The notes under the pieces were generated by a model. That model saw nothing but the letters and a program-made list of their open reading frames with translations. It was not told the origin of the DNA and made no database searches. Made by a program: the position numbers and the translations under genes. A DNA stretch of 64,000 bases. Origin: Paraphysomonas bandaiensis (taxonomy: Eukaryota; Chrysophyceae). Positions 10,940-23,095 of the stretch are shown here, in pieces. Numbering within the stretch: position 1 is the stretch's first letter; each line of letters opens with the position of its first letter. The stretch lies in assembly GCA_965644295.1 (NCBI GenBank), contig CBFFRP010000455.1, positions 43,724 to 107,723 on the forward strand, given 5' to 3'.

Positions 10940-11062
10940 TTGTATTCATTAAAACGTGTTATATCTGATCTCGTTGAGAGAGACATCTTACTACCAGCAC
11001 CTGTGTTCAATTTCACAAAGGTTACCGGTGTTCTCGTTGCCACGAATTACACAAGTATGTAG
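10940..11062 (+). pseudogene. orphan terminal-exon-like frame, unknown
   Basis: A consensus acceptor (gtttacttttag) at 10928-10939 is followed by 40 sense codons and TAG: LYSLKRVISDLVERDILLPA and then PVFNFTKVTGVLVATNYTSM. The composition looks coding, but no upstream exon with a matching donor is visible between it and the dynein light chain gene. It may be the end of a decayed gene or a captured exon. Family not recognised. Confidence 0.3.
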
Positions 11063-11254
11063 TATGCGCAGATTCTAGAAATACCATATTTATCTTTCCC
11101 CTTCTGACAATGTTTACATGGGGGCTCCTGTATCCATGTATGACCCATGTACCATGTTGGTGTAGGCCTAGCAAGGCTTTGACTTCTGCTTACTATTAGG
11201 ATTCATCTTAATAAAAGATATTATATGTGAAATATAATGCCCAATAAAATAAAT

Positions 11255-11480
11255 CATGAACTGGATTAATAAAAGTATCTGTTCAAAATACTTAACCGTC
11301 ATCGTAATGATCGTCATTGTCAGTTATACTTCTAACTATACCGTTGTGTGTGATTGTTATGTTCTGCATTATTATTCGCCTTTTTCTACAATACTGTGTT
11401 CATCACTTTACGCTCTAATAATCGCAACATTGTTCTTACTATTACTAAGCTTAAATCAACTTTCTTACTTTACCCCCAGA
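11255..11480 (+). repeat. dispersed repeat family B, uninterrupted copy
   Basis: Matches the split copy at 6655-7400 over most of its length and the interior of the inverted-repeat element at 25017-25290 over about 90 bp. It reads from catgaactggattaata to ttactattactaagctt. No coding capacity. Confidence 0.55.
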
Positions 11481-11837
11481 ATACACTGTGTTTCTCGTAA
11501 TCATATATAGTATAGGGTATAGGGTATAGGTATAATTGAACATGCGTTGTTCTGCCTTGGCATTTCGCACGCAAAGAATACGTTGGGATGCATATTGTAA
11601 AGAAAAGTGAAAGAATTTTCTTTGATTTTCATCACTGTTTTGTGTGTATTCAGTACAACTTCTCTCTATACTAGGGCACGCCATCAGAATATGGCAACCA
11701 GTAATCTTTTACACGACAGGGCATAAAGGTGAAGCTGTACTTTCGCCACCATGTTCTGATCACTCTGTTTAGACTAAGCGAAACTCAATACATATAAACA
11801 AACAGTTGTAAACCGTGATAAACTTCACTTAAATTAA

Positions 11838-12566
11838 TTAAGACAACCCCATATTAGAGTTATCATTCGACTCTGCGACTTGCGCATCTACGTCCTGAGA
11901 ACTACTCTCACTATTCTGTCCACCTTCCGAACTCTCTCTTTCGTACTCTTCTTTTAAGGACATCATGAAATCAGCCAAAGCATTCCTTCTAACTGCACAT
12001 GCAAGCCATACATCTGCATGAACCAGTGCGCCAGTATCGAGCATTTTTTGCACAGCATTTCTTGTTTCTTCAGTCGTTGATGGCCCTAAAGACTGAATAC
12101 TCTCTGTGATATCTTTGGGATCCACAAACGGTGTATCCACTGCATCTAATGATCCATTAGAAAAAGTCGGCATTGCATTTCTCTTATGCAATTCACGTAA
12201 TAGATCCAAATCAGTCTGTAGTCCTGTGTCAGGTGATGCTAATCGTCTAGCTAATAATAATATTAAACATCTTCCATTTCCTGCTTGTAAACCTTCTATA
12301 AATAATTCAGGTAATAATAAATCAGTGGCTTGTATCGGTTGATTGGCTCGTTGACGTGTTGATGAGGCTGTAAGGGGCATATCTGGTGAGCATTTTAATA
12401 GTAATGAGTGTCTTTCTTCAGTGGATTTCATTAAGTAATATAAACTGAATTGTTTGCATGTGGATCTCCACCAATGAACAAGTTGATCATGTTTTTCGGA
12501 TTGAAGGATTGAAGTCATATTAGGATTAGGGGAAGAGGATATGTATGTGTTATATGGATGGCTCAT
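11838..12566 (-). CDS. unknown protein, probably soluble
   Basis: The minus-strand open frame reaches 12599, but its first residues are encoded by tata repeats; starts at Met 12566 (MSHPYNTY) or Met 12518 (MTSILQSEKHD) are more likely. From 12566 the product has about 242 residues. It is mainly helical in look, with WWRSTCKQFSLYYLMKSTEE near the N-terminus, a Leu-rich centre (DLLLPELFIEGL, CLILLLARRLA) and a Ser/Glu-rich acidic tail. No signal peptide, transmembrane helix or known domain was recognised. It is divergent from the scaffold gene at 13108 across about 540 bp of AT-rich DNA that could serve both promoters. Intact frame and composition support a real gene; function unknown. Confidence 0.6.
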   Translation of the reverse strand: MSHPYNTYISSSPNPNMTSILQSEKHDQLVHWWRSTCKQFSLYYLMKSTEERHSLLLKCSPDMPLTASSTRQRANQPIQATDLLLPELFIEGLQAGNGRCLILLLARRLASPDTGLQTDLDLLRELHKRNAMPTFSNGSLDAVDTPFVDPKDITESIQSLGPSTTEETRNAVQKMLDTGALVHADVWLACAVRRNALADFMMSLKEEYERESSEGGQNSESSSQDVDAQVAESNDNSNMGLS

Positions 12567-13107
12567 ACATGTATATATATAGCTATATATAGAGCCCACT
12601 GTGGAGTATATATGTACTATACGCGGTATACTCTACTGCTGTACTGGTATATGTATATGCGAAGAATATGTATCAGAATATGTATGTACTTCGTATACAG
12701 ACCACACACATACAGTATCCCATCCGCATATCTGATATCTGATATCTGATAGAATATATACTACGTACAGTATAATACAGTATAACATTTCTGTAATATA
12801 TTCTGTAGCAGTGTTCAAAAGCACCTAAAAAAGCAGGTAAATATTGCACAAATATTAGAAAAACACAAAAAAATATGTTTTTTTTCCAACTAAAAAATAG
12901 ACAATTTAGTATCAATAAAGCAGTCCATATTTCCTGTATAGAGTAGATGTATTCTTCTCTAGTATCTCCTATGCAGTACACTGCTGTATCTGTATATGGA
13001 ACGTTTTCTAGTAGTATAGAGCTTGACGATATAAGATGCTGTTAACGTTAATATTATAACTATATGTATATATAACATAGAAGGGAATATCTAATAGATA
13101 AACTATC
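12567..13107. promoter_or_regulatory. divergent promoter region between two genes
   Basis: AT-rich spacer with many tata/gata words (12560-12760) and A/T homopolymers (12830-12900). It must hold the promoters of the minus-strand unknown gene and the plus-strand scaffold gene. No individual element can be assigned. Confidence 0.35.
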
Positions 13108-16100
13108 ATGTTATCTGGTCGAGTAGATCATATGGATTCTAGTGATGATGAATATAATTCAAATACATCTCAAAAATCTTTTATTACAAAAAAATCATTG
13201 AATTCAACAGAAAAATTATTTAATTATAAGAAAAAACCTGTAGATCATATGAGAGGACCCAATAAAAGGGGACCCTATAGAACAAATGAAGGGGCTGTTC
13301 AATATATGATACAAGAACGTCAAGCAATGGATACAGAAAATGCAGCATTAAGGGCAGAGAATGAAGCATTAAGACAGAGATTAGAATTACAGAGACAATT
13401 ATCTTCACATGATGATAGAGATACAAGTGTATACGCAGATAGTATGTATACAGAGGACCGTATACATGAGGATCCTATAGACGGATATACTGCTCATAGG
13501 AATACTGTATATAACGATAGGGACAATTCACATACGGACACTTCACACACTTCTCATATGGATTACCCGCATAGGGGCACTTCTCATAAGGATTATACAC
13601 AGGAAGGCTCTTCTCATAAGGATTACCCGCATAGGGACACTTCACACACTTCTCATAAGGATTATACACAGGAAGGCTCTTCTCATATGGATTCTACGTA
13701 CAACTCACCTATCGATTCATCTCATACGGATTATACGTATATACCTTCTAGTAACCAACACAATCATGTCTCCTCTACACCACACTCTACATACACATAC
13801 ATTATACCAGAAGCCATAGAATATGACTCGAAATCCATCTCTCCTGATCCAATCACACACTCTTCTTACATTCCCACACAATCCAACCCACAAATCATAT
13901 CAAATACACACTCAAATCACTTTATATCACCATCCACAAATAAAACCCATTCAAATCATATTATCTCGAAATCACACAGTCTTCCAGTCACTCATTCTAT
14001 TAAAACTAACCCTCCTGACACAGTCACACGTGTACCTCGCCTTAACTTGTCTCCAAACAGCTCCAATAGTCTCCCTACTGCCCATAGTGTACATAGTCTT
14101 AACAATACCTCTACTCATCATTCCTTTAAGTCTTCAACTGAACCTCTTCACTACTCAGGATTACCGAAAATATTACTAGAAGGGACAGTTATGTGGAAGT
14201 TACCTCTACGTGGTCGTACTCTAGCCGAACAGAGACTTGTGCGTATTAAGAAGGCAGATTCTGGAGCTGGTCCGAGATCGAAAGCTGTCCCTGTGGTGTC
14301 TGATGATATGCAGGAAGGCATCGCTCATATTGCGTTTCCACCCGTTATCACGTGGTGTAGTCCAGACAAAAGCCATGACCACAGCGTAGCTAGGGAGCTC
14401 TCCTTGGACGAAGTAATACGGATCGAAGAAGGGCGTCAAACCCCAGCCTTTTTAAGAAGTATCAAGAAAGGTAAGTACCATGAAATGTTTTGTTGCTTTG
14501 AAGGACATATTTGTGGAATGCACTTGTAGGCATTCAGTTACTGAACTCCATGTGTAGGTTACCCTGTGCCTCCGGAACCTCTCTGCTTCTCTCTGATTGG
14601 CTCGTCGCGCACATTGGATTTAGCCGCGGAAGACCTAGAGATTGCTTTATTATGGAAGACCGCCCTTCAAGAAATTTTGGTGATGCTATCATCACACCCA
14701 GACTGGGCCGTGCGCTCACTCCGCAAGAAGAGCTCATGGTGGCCTATCACTGGCAGTGGAAAGGATAGTCAAAGAGATCTCCAGCGCACTCAGTTCCAGA
14801 GAGAGTCATCTGGCAGTAGCAATGAAGAGAGTGCTGAAGTAAGTGCGTACCACCAGGCCTCCGAGACAGCCCGAGAAAGGGCGCAGCGTGACCGAGTCAT
14901 CAGTGCTACCCGGAGTGGGAACTATCAAGCTCTTGAGGTTCTTTTAAATGAAGGTGCAGAGGTAGACTCCGTAGACCCTATCTTACAAGATACCCCCCTT
15001 ATGATCGCATGTTCCCTGGGTATGGAGGACATTGCTGAACTCTGTGTGGCACATAAGGCGCAGCTAGATCTACAGGTGAATGGGGGCCCGAGTCCATTGC
15101 ACTGTGCAGTGGGGAGTGGATCGAAGGAATGCGCTTTGCTTCTTCTACAGTCTGCGGAGAGTATGGGAGAGGGTGTAGTGGATATTCTCTTGAGTCAGCG
15201 CAATATAGAGGGGATGACTGCGCTTCATCTTGCCGCGGTAGAGGGAGACTCAAATATGATATCCCTTCTTCTCTCGTATGGGGCTGACATATCTAAAACT
15301 GATGGGAAGCAACTGACTGTGCTTCATCATTGTTCTACTCATGGGCACCATACTTCTCTTGCCGCTCTTCTGGACGCCGGTGGGGATGTGTGTATCGACT
15401 CTGTAGACAAAGAGGGGAACACAGCTCTTCACTATGCTGCATATGCCGGTCATTTGGAGTGTGCCCGAATCCTTCTTGAGACCGCTGCTAATCCTGTGGT
15501 GAGGAATAACAAGGGTATGACACCCTACAGACAAGCCAGTGCACAAAATCATAGCGCTGTGTGTGAGCTTCTACTGGAGTTTACCAATCCCAGTCGTGTC
15601 GTCGCACAGCGGCAGATATCAAAGAGAACAGCGTCCTCGAGCCCATTGCGCGATTCATCGCAGTATCTTGTTAGTCCTGCCCGCGAGTCTACGGGTACTA
15701 GAAGCTGGAAGAACGAGAAGCTTGAGGGGTCACCGTCTGCTGCCAAGAAATCAAGACCGCAGAGTGCTTCGCCGGGAATGACTGTGGAAAGGCAACCTGC
15801 AGCACCATCCCCCCCCCACCAGCAGCGCAAGAACCTTCATTACCTTAACCACGGTGTTCTTCCCCGCTCTAGCAGCGATACAACACCTCCTCGAACTGTG
15901 CGTATACTGTCGAGGTATGGTAATATATAGTTATTTCACATATTTTGACGCGGCATGGGATTTTTGTTTTTAGTGAGGATGTCGATGAATCAAGTCCTCG
16001 GAGAATGAACGATATGTTTAAAGGTATACACGTTTTGCGGAAATAAAACTATAGTGACATCTCACATCACGCGCAGGGTTGCTTGTGAACGATAGATCAA

Positions 16101-17344
16101 AAGAATCGGAATACAGTAGCTCCTATCAATACGGAGATGACGAACAAACTCCCTATCAGGAAGACTACCCGAAGAGTGGGGTATATGACAATACCGAGGT
16201 TGGCTCCTATAACCAAAGCCAACACCAGGGGGAGACTGAGTATCCTCTCTATGCGACGGGGGAAGAAAACACAGCCGTCCCAAACTACTCTGCGGACCAC
16301 GACGCTAGTTACCCAGAATATGGAGAGCACTACACTGAGTTGGAGCAGGATTCGTACGGTGGGTTTGGACAACCAGTGGAAGAAGCGGAGTATGATAACG
16401 TTCACGGTGGCGCGGACTATACCGACGACCCACACTCTCTGGAAGAGTTTTTCTGGGCAGATGTAGAATGGAAAGTGTACCAGACAGAAGAAGGCGACCG
16501 GTATTACGTTGAAGTTGCATCGGGTCATAGCCAGTGGGAGGACCCACGTACCTGCGGCTTCGTCGTTCAGCATGCGGAAGACGAACCATGTGCAGGGGAG
16601 GAATTGACCGAGAGCGTGCAGGAGTCAGTCATTACCCCCGAAAGCACCAGAAGCTTCAGGAGGCCAAAAATTGCCCGATCCCCATTGAAGCGTACTCCAG
16701 CTAAAGAGCTACCTGGAAGTGGAGAAAAGCGAACGCCCGGATCGGTGCACCGCTCTCAGATTCCCGCCCCCTATTCCAGCAGTGAAGACGAAGTTGTGAT
16801 TAGGCAGATACGCCGTGGACCACGGAGATTGCCTACTGACCATCGTCAGCAGAGCAGCCCACTGTACGAAGAAGGAAGTGGGATTGGATCGCCTGACGAC
16901 CAGAGCGTGCCTGGACCACCTGTTAGTATCATTGAGAGTTCTCCGACTTCGACAGCTAAGAAAACGAAGAAAAAAATCCTGCTTGTAGAGTCGGATAACG
17001 ACGTTTCTACTGGGGAAAAGTCTCGTGGAAGTTGCTTTTCACCCGACCACTCATCTCGACTGAGGGCGGCTGATTTACGGAAGAAGCTGCCCTTCTCCAC
17101 CCCAACAAGTGTTTCTTCAAAGAAAGAAGGCTTCAAACCATCTGCATGGTATGATGATGACGATGATGTTGAAGATGGATATTATCCAGGAAACCAACAA
17201 TACAGTGAGGGTGAGGAGAGTGCACAGGGTGGGAGGGCACCCAGTAGATACGCTAATGAAGATCGACGTCTGAAAGGTACAGACAAAGTTTTCACTGAGA
17301 AAGAAGGATCATATGGAAATGGCGGGAATGTGTTTATGATATAA
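13108..17344 (+). CDS. PH - ankyrin repeat - WW domain scaffold protein
   Basis: Four exons: 13108-14470, 14558-15914, 15974-16023 and 16077-17344 (introns of 87, 59 and 53 bp); 1345 residues, frame kept throughout. N-terminus: basic patch, then a short leucine-zipper-like coiled coil (ENAALRAENEALRQRLELQR). Residues about 140-215 hold degenerate repeats on the theme 'SHKDYTQEGS/SHTSHMDYP'. A PH domain of the phospholipase-C-like type spans the first intron (about 356-498: ITWCSP...DEVIRIEEGRQTPAF...CFSLIGSSRTLDLA...W). About five ankyrin repeats follow (565-798; for example GMTALHLAAVEGDSNMISLL and GNTALHYAAYAGHLECARIL). A WW domain lies near 1050-1081 (WKVYQTEEGDRYYVEVASGHSQWEDP). The rest is disordered and charged. 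Likely an adaptor linking phosphoinositide membranes (PH) to proline-rich partners (WW). No enzyme domain is seen. The combination is unusual. Confidence 0.85.
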
Positions 17345-17938
17345 TGTTCGTTATCGCTGTGTTTTAATGTCATCTAGTTTGGTATGAATTTAATGTAGAC
17401 CTCTTGTTTATAATAGCTACTGGTTGTAGAAAAGAGACAGTTTATTTTGTGATATAATATTTACAATTAAACACTTGATAATATAGCTATAAATGGAGTG
17501 AAATTATATAACAGAATATAAAACACAAGTAAGACACAGGACAGCAATGCAATTTACAATAATTGAGAGAGTAAAAAAATGCCTACCATGCTGAATCTTG
17601 ACTAGCTATTTGTTGTGAATGTCTGATTACTAGCAATGTGTGTTACATAAATTTATGGAACAAATAAAATGTAGCGCCATCAATGTGATCTTAATGACAA
17701 ACACTAACAATGGAATCTACTGATGTGCTTACTTACTGATTAGTCACACTAATATGTTGCAATATATTGTAATTGTATTGTTGGGCCTGTTTAATATCTC
17801 CATCAGATGAATTGCTATGTAACAATAGTATTGCAGTATCATTGCAATATATTGTTTCCTAGTCCTGATGCATATGCACACTAAAATCTACAATCTTAAA
17901 ATCAGAACACACATTCCTTACATAAAATGTATATATTA
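17345..17938. other. convergent intergenic spacer
   Basis: AT-rich sequence between two genes that converge (the scaffold gene on plus, the SET gene on minus). Contains several aataaa-like words that could be polyadenylation signals, and no gene or tandem repeat. Confidence 0.4.
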
Positions 17939-18805
17939 TTAGTTATAGGTTATTCGGCCACACGTACACGTTTCCGAACAATCAAACCCATATTCTTCCC
18001 GAAGGAAATTCTGTGCATCGTCAAAATTAGAGCTGTGGAAAGCACGCAGCTTCGTGTAATCCAGCAGTAATTCTTCGTCCTCTGACATATCCTTTAGGGC
18101 TACTACATTAAGTACCATACCAGTAAATTTGCACTCAACATTGGGTTCACAGGAATGGTTAATATAGCTGGGCCAGTCGTATAGAGCAATAGCACCTGGA
18201 ACATTCGGTATTTCAATAGCATTGAGACAGCATGCACCCAACGTATTCGTATACCAATCCGCATTTATAATCTGAGTGGCTTCTTTCACATCAATAGAAT
18301 ATAACTTCGATTGAAGTTCAGATGTTTCTTCTGCAAACTCTTCACGGTCTTCATCAGTTACAGTTGGCCGGGCTAAGGTACCTAAGACTACAGACGTATT
18401 CTGATACCCCCTACGCTTCTCAATACATGCCCGATAAGCTAATTTTGTTAGTAATCCATCGAATGGTCCTGAAGCACTGGAGTCTCTTAGACGAACTATT
18501 GAGGTATGACTGTCTTTAAGTATAGTATAGAGTTCCGGGTCGTCCGTACAGGCCGAACATGGTCCTAATTTATTACTACGAAAACAATGATTACATGACC
18601 GGTCTAGACGACCAGGGAACTTCCTTCCTGGCCATGCAGCTAAAGGAGGTGCAGAGGCAATTGTTTCTCCGGCGGACACAGAGCGGGAGAGGGACACTCC
18701 GGTCATGTCGATAAGCCTCCGGCCTCTACCGACTTTACTTCTACAGGCCTGTATACCCTCTGCATGGAATATTACACGATTGATGAATGATAAGACCTCT
18801 GACAT
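17939..18805 (-). CDS. SMYD-like SET-domain protein methyltransferase
   Basis: Single-exon frame of 288 residues from ATG at 18805 (MSEVLSFINR) to TAA at 17939. SET hallmarks: YINHSCEPNVECKF near residue 215 (NHSCxPN binds S-adenosylmethionine and the target lysine), DEELLLDYT near 248 (the catalytic 'D/EExxxDY' motif), and a post-SET cluster CSETCTCG near 278. A Cys-rich segment CNHCFRSNKLGPCSAC near residue 66 matches the position of the MYND or reduced MYND finger of SMYD proteins, but is too short for a complete finger. Family members methylate lysines of histones or cytosolic proteins. The open frame continues upstream as an endless HTYI repeat through the adjacent (ATGT)n array; that extension is an artefact of a stop-free repeat, and the Met at 18805 lies just outside the array. 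Confidence 0.8.
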   Translation of the reverse strand: MSEVLSFINRVIFHAEGIQACRSKVGRGRRLIDMTGVSLSRSVSAGETIASAPPLAAWPGRKFPGRLDRSCNHCFRSNKLGPCSACTDDPELYTILKDSHTSIVRLRDSSASGPFDGLLTKLAYRACIEKRRGYQNTSVVLGTLARPTVTDEDREEFAEETSELQSKLYSIDVKEATQIINADWYTNTLGACCLNAIEIPNVPGAIALYDWPSYINHSCEPNVECKFTGMVLNVVALKDMSEDEELLLDYTKLRAFHSSNFDDAQNFLREEYGFDCSETCTCGRITYN

Positions 18806-18853
18806 GATACGATGATAAGAGCAATACAATAATAAGAATAATACACACATATA

Positions 18854-18860
<7 letters not shown>

Positions 18861-18889
<29 letters not shown>

Positions 18890-20852
18890 TGTATGTATGT
18901 ATGTATGTATGTATGTATGTATGTATGTATGTATGTATGTATGTATGTATGTATGTATGTATGTATGTATGTATGTATGTATGTATGTATGTATGTATGT
19001 ATGTATGTATGTATGTATGTATGTATGTATGTATGTATGTATGTATGTATGTATGTATGTATGTATGTATGTATGTATGTATGTATGTATGTATGTATGT
19101 ATGTATGTATGTATGTATGTATGTATGTATGTATGTATGTATGTATGTATGTATGTATGTATGTATGTATGTATGTATGTATGTATGTATGTATGTATGT
19201 ATGTATGTATGTATGTATGTATGTATGTATGTATGTATGTATGTATGTATGTATGTATGTATGTATGTATGTATGTATGTATGTATGTATGTATGTATGT
19301 ATGTATGTATGTATGTATGTATGTATGTATGTATGTATGTATGTATGTATGTATGTATGTATGTATGTATGTATGTATGTATGTATGTATGTATGTATGT
19401 ATGTATGTATGTATGTATGTATGTATGTATGTATGTATGTATGTATGTATGTATGTATGTATGTATGTATGTATGTATGTATGTATGTATGTATGTATGT
19501 ATGTATGTATGTATGCATGCATGTACGTATGCATGTATGCATGTACGTATGTATGCATGTATGTATGCATGTACGTATGCATGTACGTATGTATGTATGC
19601 ATGTACGTACGTATGTACGTACGTATGCATGTACGTACGTACGTATGTACGTACGTATGCATGTACGTATGCATGTACGTACGTACGTACGTATGTACGT
19701 ATGTATGTACGTATGCATGCATGTATGTACGTATGTACGTATGCATGTACGTACGTACGCATGTATGCATGTACGTATGTATGCATGTACGTACGTATGC
19801 ATGCATGTATGTATGCATGTACGTACGTATGCATGTATGTACGTATGTACGTATGCATGCATGCATGTATGCATGCATGCATGCATGTACGTACGTATGC
19901 ATGTATGTATGTACGTATGCATGTATGCATGTATGTATGTATGTATGTATGCATGTATGTATGTATGCATGTACGTATGTATGTATGTATGTATGCATGT
20001 ATGCATGTATGCATGTATGAATGTATGAATTTATGTATGTATGTATGTATGTATGTATGTATGTATGCATGTATGTATGTATGTATGTATGTATGTATGT
20101 ATGTATGTATGTATGTATGTATGTATGTATGTATGTATGTATGTATGTATGTATGTATGTATGTATGTATGTATGTATGTATGTATGTATGTATGTATGT
20201 ATGTATGTATGTATGTATGTATGTATGTATGTATGTATGTATGTATGTATGTATGTATGTATGTATGTATGTATGTATGTATGTATGTATGTATGTATGT
20301 ATGTATGTATGTATGTATGTATGTATGTATGTATGTATGTATGTATGTATGTATGTATGTATGTATGTATGTATGTATGTATGTATGTATGTATGTATGT
20401 ATGTATGTATGTATGTATGTATGTATGTATGTATGTATGTATGTATGTATGTATGTATGTATGTATGTATGTATGTATGTATGTATGTATGTATGTATGT
20501 ATGTATGTATGTATGTATGTATGTATGTATGTATGTATGTATGTATGTATGTATGTATGTATGTATGTATGTATGTATGTATGTATGTATGTATGTATGT
20601 ATGTATGTATGTATGTATGTATGTATGTATGTATGTATGTATGTATGTATGTATGTATGTATGTATGTATGTATGTATGTATGTATGTATGTATGTATGT
20701 ATGTATGTATGTATGTATGTATGTATGTATGTATGTATGTATGTATGTATGTATGTATGTATGTATGTATGTATGTATGTATGTATGTATGTATGTATGT
20801 ATGTATGTATGTATGTATGTATGTATGTATGTATGTATGTATGTATGTATGC
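18861..20852. repeat. (ATGT)n tetranucleotide array, about 2 kb, in a divergent promoter
   Basis: About 500 tandem ATGT units. Two long, nearly perfect flanks (18861-19514 and about 20039-20850) surround a degenerate core (19515-20038) in which many units read ATGC or ACGT. The array fills nearly all the space between the start of the SET gene (18805, minus) and the start of the oxidoreductase gene (20912, plus). Because a 4-bp stop-free repeat is open in every frame, it produces long spurious frames on both strands. Confidence 0.95.
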
Positions 20853-20911
20853 AGGCAGGTCATATCAATTCTGTCTCTCGACTCTTATAGGCATCAAGTA
20901 ATATCATTACC

Positions 20912-22399
20912 ATGCGTAGTAGTTCACACGACAGGGAGTATGATGTGGTGGTGTGGGGGGCCTCAGGATACACAGGTACCTCTCTCTATATGTATATATA
21001 TGTGTGTGTATGTATACATGTATATATGGATATGTCTGTATGTATATGCGTGTAGCTGTATATATGTATAGCTCTATATGTATGTGTGTATATATGTATA
21101 TGTACAGTATATATAGAGTATATATAGAGGTATACACACACATACATACATACATACATACTCATACTCACACTCATATTACTATAAGGCCAGCTATGCG
21201 TACAATATCTCGCCCAACAGTACGGAACATCTGGGTCCCTACGATGGGCACTTGCTGGTCGGTCTATTAGTAAGCTCAATGCAGTCAAACAACAGATCAT
21301 CACCAGCTGTACGGTCGATCCGGATGAAATCCATATCTTAGTGGGAGATATTAATAACCAGGAGAGTATTAGAGACATTGCATCCAAAACGAAAGTGATC
21401 ATGTCCACTGCTGGACCATTTGCTAAGATCGGAACGCCAATTGTTGATGCATGTGTTGCATGTAGTACGAACTATGTAGATATCACTGGTGAAGGGCCAT
21501 GGATCCGGGGTATAATCGATAACTACCACAATAAGGCAATGCAGAAGGGAATTAAAGTCATACCTTGTTGTGGGTTTGACTGTATTCCAACGGATATGGG
21601 ATGCAGGATGATGATTGATGAGATGGTTCTACGCGGACTTTCCCCTCGAGAGGTTCGTTCCACTGTAGTGAGTATTCGAGGCAATGGCAGTGGGGGAACG
21701 ATTGCTTCTGTCATGAATATTTTTGAGTCTTGCTCACTCCGCCAACTGGCAGAGTCAATGAATCCATTTTTTTTGTCGAACCGAGAGGACGATGGAAGCT
21801 TGGATCAACCGCCTTTAGGTGTCCGCCTTGCTGCAGCTGATAAGATTCTTCCCGACTACGACTCTATTCTAAAGACATGGTGTACACCGTTCGTGATGCA
21901 GGCGATAGACACACGTGTAGTAAATCGGTCCAATGTCTTATCTGGGTGGAAGTACGGACGGGGGTTCATATACAGTGAGCGAATGGCTGTCCCCTTCATT
22001 TTCGCTGTTGGTGCCGCGCTGGTGACCCCATTCGCAGCCTTTCTGTTGTTCTTTTCTTTTACCCGAAATCTTCTGGGCTACTTTCTACCAAAACCTGGGC
22101 AGGGTCCCACACCTGAGGAGCGTGAAAAAGGATACTTTCACTTAAAGTTTTGGGGAAAAGGAGTGGACAACGCTGGAAATATGACTTTGGTACGGGGTGG
22201 ATTAGACGCCCCCAATGGAGATCCTGGATATAAACAGACAGCTGTCATGGTGTGTGAAGCTGCTGCTTGCTTGGCTCTAGATGACGAAAACAGCCCGAAG
22301 ATCTACGGAGTATTAACACCGAGCACTGGGCTTGGCAATCCTCTCATGAAAAGGCTCCGACAACGTGACATAGAGTTTTATGTTAATGATGAAAACTAG
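20912..22399 (+). CDS. saccharopine dehydrogenase-like oxidoreductase (SCCPDH family)
   Basis: Two exons: 20912-20975 and 21189-22399; 424 residues. The first exon ends inside the dinucleotide-binding loop: DVVVWGASGYTG (Rossmann GxxGxxG near residues 11-22), and the second continues with GQLCVQYLAQQYG and RWALAGRSISKLN. The later segments FGFDCIPTDMG-like 'CCGFDCIPTDMGCRMM' and a hydrophobic stretch (PFIFAVGAALVTPFAAFLLF) followed by KPGQGPTPEEREKGYFHLKF match animal SCCPDH and its plant and algal relatives, which sit on lipid droplets or membranes and have no proven saccharopine activity. Length fits the family (about 430). The 213-bp intron is longer than most here because it carries tatg/tata simple sequence. 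It is transcribed away from the (ATGT)n array. Confidence 0.85.
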
Positions 22400-23095
22400 T
22401 TCGAATGCCTGAAAACTCTGCTACGGGCAGTGCGTATAATAATCACTTTACATCTATTCGCAGATATACGGTTTTGTGTTTTTCCTTATTTACATGTTTA
22501 TTGCTTCGCTTGTCATACGCCTACTGCCCTTACAGTTACATATCGAATATATAGTGTAAAATGCAATTTCAAGACACTGTTTTAAGTTTACGCAGCACTA
22601 TACCAGAGAAAATCTGAACTTTAATATACATATACACAGTCAATATATATCAGTTTAGCTTAGCTATATAACAGCATATCATCAGATTTCATAGAACACT
22701 AACCTTTGAATACAGATTTTAATTGCCCAAAATTTCAATTATACTCAACACTGAGCTCGACGCTAAACAAGTAAGGCGCTTGCAATCTTGCAACAATACA
22801 CACCGCCGGATTGTTATGATTATAATACTTGAAGTAGCTTTTTATACGTATCAACATATCAACTATGAACAGGAGGAATATCTATAATAATTAACACACT
22901 GTGACTGTCTAAGGTACCATCTCACACCATACAATATATTTGTGGCTTACAGAGCATCGGTGAATCGCATGTGTACAATTGATGGCTAGAGTATGCTCCC
23001 ATGTTCGAGTGAAAATTTTTATTTTTAACTAAGTGAATATCCTAAAACACCTAGTCACCTTAGTCATTGCAAACATGAATTATTAAATGACTTAT
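22400..23095. other. intergenic DNA with a dispersed repeat
   Basis: Bases about 22797-22880 (cacaccgccggattgtta ... cgtatcaacatatcaact) recur at 25295-25385, just beyond another element, so this is a dispersed repeat. Rest is AT-rich with no gene. Confidence 0.45.

Noticed and set aside
11256-11510. Hydrophobic frame resembling a membrane protein
   Set aside because: Lies within repeat family B, and the other copies do not keep the frame.
18741-20901. Very long frames of HTYI or CMYV repeats on both strands, including one fused to the SET domain
   Set aside because: A stop-free 4-bp repeat is open in every frame. The SET protein has its own Met outside the array.
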